From assembly GCA_900757795.1 (NCBI GenBank), contig CAAEPE010000033.1:1-15612 (forward strand): a DNA stretch of 15,612 bases, given 5' to 3'. Both the position numbers and the translations under genes were made by a program. The first letter of the stretch is position 1, and the number at the start of each line of letters is the position of its first letter. The stretch comes from an uncultured Phascolarctobacterium sp. (GTDB lineage: Bacteria; Bacillota; Negativicutes; Acidaminococcales; Acidaminococcaceae). The notes below the pieces were generated by a model. It was not told the origin of the DNA and ran no database searches. It saw only the letters and a program-made list of their open reading frames with translations. Positions 13,453 through 15,612 of the stretch are shown piece after piece.

Positions 13453-14315
13453 TGAAGAAAATAATTTATGGTTTGTTGGCGTTAGTGCTGGTATGTGGTT
13501 TAGCCGGTGCTGTCGTATGGCAGCTTAAAGGCAGTCAGTGGCGTGAGGAATATGCCGCTTACCGCAAAACCGGTGCGCCGATTTTAATGTATCACGCGGT
13601 AGGGACGGAATACGGCGAGGAGTGGCCTAAAAGCTTAATTATGCCGCCGCAGCTTTTTGAAGAGCATTTAAAATTTCTTAAAGAGCAAGGCTATACTATT
13701 GTCAGTGTGGAGCAGCTTGCTCACCGTTTGGAAAAAAATCAATCTGTTGATAAATATATAGCCTTGAGCTTTGACGACGGCTATAAGGATAATTACAGCG
13801 TGGCTTTGCCTTTGCTGCAAAAATATGACGCTAAGGGCTCGTTTTTTGTTATCAACAAAGATATGGGCGACCAATATCACATGAACGAAGCGGAAATCAA
13901 GGAGCTGCTTGCCGCCGGTATGGAGCTTGGCTCCCACACTTACAGTCACAATCCGCTGGCAGATATTGAGCCTAAATATCTAGTTTGGGAGTTTGATACC
14001 TCTCGCTATTGGCTGAAGAAAAAATTTGACGGCTATATTGTGCGCACTTTGGCATATCCTAACGGCAGCTATAACAAGACGGTGATTGCCGCTGCCAAAA
14101 AATATGGCTTTTATCGTGCGCTGACAGGTCATATTGGTATTAACACTGCCGCTACCTATGCTGCCGCACCCATGGAAATGTATCGCGTAACCGTCGCTGA
14201 TGACGGCAATGGCTTAGAGGGCTTCAAAAAGCGTTTAGAGCAGGCGTATTTTTTTGGCTTTTTGCAGACTAAAGGCATTGATATAAATGTAGTAAGAGAT
14301 TTGTTTGTGAAGTAA
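13449..14315 (+). CDS. Membrane-anchored polysaccharide deacetylase (NodB domain, CE4)
   Basis: Predicted extracytoplasmic deacetylase of an N-acetylated glycan, such as peptidoglycan or another envelope polysaccharide. The 288-residue protein begins with a basic tip and a hydrophobic segment (about 5-25) acting as a signal anchor. The cysteine at 16 (VLVC) does not fit a good lipobox. The NodB motifs are present: SFDDGY (107-112, catalytic and metal aspartates), GSHTYSH (H163 and H167 as metal ligands) and LAYPNG (201-206). The start overlaps the whiA stop in an ATGA, so it is translationally coupled, with AGGA 6 bases upstream. An adjacent ATG at 13452 is possible. The natural substrate is not determinable from sequence. 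Confidence 0.85.
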   Translation: MMKKIIYGLLALVLVCGLAGAVVWQLKGSQWREEYAAYRKTGAPILMYHAVGTEYGEEWPKSLIMPPQLFEEHLKFLKEQGYTIVSVEQLAHRLEKNQSVDKYIALSFDDGYKDNYSVALPLLQKYDAKGSFFVINKDMGDQYHMNEAEIKELLAAGMELGSHTYSHNPLADIEPKYLVWEFDTSRYWLKKKFDGYIVRTLAYPNGSYNKTVIAAAKKYGFYRALTGHIGINTAATYAAAPMEMYRVTVADDGNGLEGFKKRLEQAYFFGFLQTKGIDINVVRDLFVK

Positions 14316-14316
14316 A

Positions 14317-14370
14317 AATCGTGTTATTGTGAACATGGAAACAAAAGGTTCCGGAAAAATATTCACGATT
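14317..14370 (+). other. Imperfect stem-loop after the deacetylase gene
   Basis: AATCGTG (14317-14323) pairs with CACGATT (14364-14370), and inside it GGAA (14337-14340) pairs with TTCC (14349-14352). No T-run follows, so it is at best a weak or factor-assisted terminator. The rest of the gap to nfo (to 14473) is AT-rich; TGATAAGAT at 14440-14448 is a poor extended -10 candidate for nfo. Confidence 0.35.
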
Positions 14371-14473
14371 ATTGATTAAAATAATATCCTTACTTCTTCT
14401 GCATTCTCTTAAATAGTAAATTTAAGGGTAAGAGCAAAATGATAAGATTAAATATTAGAATGGAGAGCGTTTT

Positions 14474-15307
14474 ATGCTGCATATAGGTTGTCATTTATCT
14501 TCTTCCAAGGGATTTTTAGCTATGGGAAAAACGGCGCTGTCCATTGGTGCGGATACCTTTCAGTTTTTTACGCGCAATCCGCGGGGAGGAAAGGCAAAAG
14601 CCGTGGATGTGAAGGACGCTTTAGTTTTGCGCAAATTGTGTGCTGAGCATAATTTTGCACCGCTTTTGGCGCATGCGCCCTATACTATGAATCCATGCGC
14701 GGCAGACGCTAAGCTGCTGGATTTTGCGCACATGGTAATAGAGGGCGATTTGGCTATGCTGGAGCATGTCCCGGGAAATATGTATAATTTTCATCCGGGC
14801 AGCCATGTTAAGCAGGGAGCAGAACTGGGCATTCAAAAAATTGCTGATATGCTCAACAGCGTACTGCATAAGGATTTGCATACTGTAGTGCTTTTGGAAA
14901 CCATGGCTGGCAAGGGAACAGAAATTGGCCGTTCTTTTGAAGAATTAGCGGCGATTCTTGATAAGGTGCAGCTTAATGAAAAAATGGGCGTATGCTTAGA
15001 TACTTGCCATGTTTTTGACGGCGGTTACGATATTGTCAATAATCTTGAGGGCGTACTGGAGCAGTTCGACAAAATTATTGGCTTAGAAAAGCTGCGGGCC
15101 ATTCATTTGAATGACAGCAAAAATATCCTTGGCAGCCACAAGGACAGACACGAGTGCATTGGTGAAGGCAATATTGGGTTGGAAGCGCTGTCTGCCGTTA
15201 CCAACCATCCTAGGCTGCGCAAGCTGCCGTTTTATTTGGAGACTCCTAATGAACTGGATGGGTATGCGAGGGAGATTGCGTTGTTACGCGGGTTGTATAG
15301 GGAATAA
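14474..15307 (+). CDS. nfo: Endonuclease IV (AP endonuclease)
   Basis: Cuts DNA 5' to abasic sites in base-excision repair. The 277-residue TIM-barrel protein keeps all nine positions of the three-zinc site of the Escherichia coli enzyme: H67, H107, E142, D176, H179, H211, D224, H226 and E256. They sit in the motifs HAPY, YNFHPGSH, LLETMAG, CLDTCH, HLNDS, KDRHE and YLETP. The start ATG has GGAGAG (14462-14467) 6 bases upstream. It appears to be a separate unit from the upstream cluster. Confidence 0.96.
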   Translation: MLHIGCHLSSSKGFLAMGKTALSIGADTFQFFTRNPRGGKAKAVDVKDALVLRKLCAEHNFAPLLAHAPYTMNPCAADAKLLDFAHMVIEGDLAMLEHVPGNMYNFHPGSHVKQGAELGIQKIADMLNSVLHKDLHTVVLLETMAGKGTEIGRSFEELAAILDKVQLNEKMGVCLDTCHVFDGGYDIVNNLEGVLEQFDKIIGLEKLRAIHLNDSKNILGSHKDRHECIGEGNIGLEALSAVTNHPRLRKLPFYLETPNELDGYAREIALLRGLYRE

Positions 15308-15364
15308 TGCTTTTAAAATTTATAACAGCGATGTATATTACTAGTTTAAATCACTTTTTAATGT

Positions 15365-15486
15365 CAGCGTGCAAGCGATACGCTTGCATCTATACCTACT
15401 TTTTTCATAACTGAAAAAAGTAGCAAAAAAGCTGCGCGCTTTTGAAAAGCGCGGGAAACGTCGCTTTTTGCCTCGCCGCAAAAAGC
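15365..15486. repeat. Cluster of four perfect hairpins after nfo
   Basis: Four inverted repeats follow one another. TGCAAGCG (15370-15377) pairs with 15381-15388. CTACTTTTTTCA (15396-15407) pairs with 15412-15423 over a 4-base loop. CGCGCTTT (15435-15442) pairs with 15446-15453. GCTTTTTGC (15463-15471) pairs with 15478-15486. No ORF is present. One or more may end nfo transcription, but such density suggests a dispersed palindromic element rather than one terminator. Confidence 0.7.
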
Positions 15487-15612
15487 TTAGCAAAAAAGGC
15501 TTTACCATATCCCTGTTTTAAAGTTCGTAGTTCAAGGTAAACACCGCTCGCCGATTTATAGCTTTTGTGGCTGCCGCAAAGTAGTTTGTACTTTTAGCGT
15601 ATGTGCAGCACG
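15486..15612. repeat. Dispersed repeat, right copy (inverted, cut by window end)
   Basis: The block at 15486-15508 is the inverse of 440-462 (one mismatch in 23). The block at 15521-15538 is the inverse of 381-398 (one mismatch in 18). Weaker similarity to the inverse of about 320-380 continues to the window edge, including shared AGCTTT and AAAGT stretches. The 305 bases after nfo (15308-15612) hold no supported gene. Confidence 0.6.

Noticed and set aside
13449..13550. Lipoprotein signal in the deacetylase
   Set aside because: The candidate cysteine follows VLV rather than a small residue at -1, so a signal anchor is more likely.
15111..15344. Forward 77-residue open frame overlapping the end of nfo
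   Set aside because: It is an out-of-frame shadow of nfo and carries no plausible independent protein.

Overview
The window reads as chromosome of a low-to-mid GC Firmicute. A Negativicutes relative (Acidaminococcaceae or Phascolarctobacterium-like) is my best guess, from the gene content, protein style and TTG starts; this is an inference, not a match. The core is a fatty-acid and phospholipid synthesis operon, fapR-plsX-fabH-fabD-fabG-acpP-fabK-fabF-rnc (about 1356-9183). It is followed by a stand-alone cyclase-family hydrolase gene bounded by terminators (9325-10095), then the conserved Firmicute cluster rapZ-yvcK-whiA with an overlapping membrane-anchored NodB-type polysaccharide deacetylase (10245-14315), and nfo, endonuclease IV (14474-15307).

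The most interesting part is the left end. Bases 477-1186 have the full architecture of a type III (RNA-protein) toxin-antitoxin system. There is a strong sigma-A-type promoter, then two 53-bp tandem repeats, then an intrinsic terminator ending 17 bases before the start codon, then an AT-rich 156-residue ORF that resembles the ToxN/AbiQ superfamily (CptN/TenpN-like). The two repeats differ at only four positions, and these are two compensatory base-pair changes in the same 7-bp stem. That is direct evidence that the repeat works as a folded RNA, with a possible H-type pseudoknot over an A-rich loop.

The window edges are full of palindromic and dispersed repeat material. A roughly 175-bp nested palindrome lies at 138-311. 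A diverged repeat at about 320-462 recurs in inverted orientation at 15486-15612. A cluster of four back-to-back hairpins follows nfo. A further folded element of about 100 bp sits inside the fab operon between fabD and fabG, and a strong stem-loop without a U-tract follows acpP.

The fab genes make malonyl-ACP (FabD), condense (FabH, FabF), reduce (FabG, FabK) and pass acyl groups to phospholipid (PlsX), with FapR as the malonyl-CoA-sensing regulator. Dehydratase (fabZ/fabA) and acetyl-CoA carboxylase genes are not in the window and must lie elsewhere.
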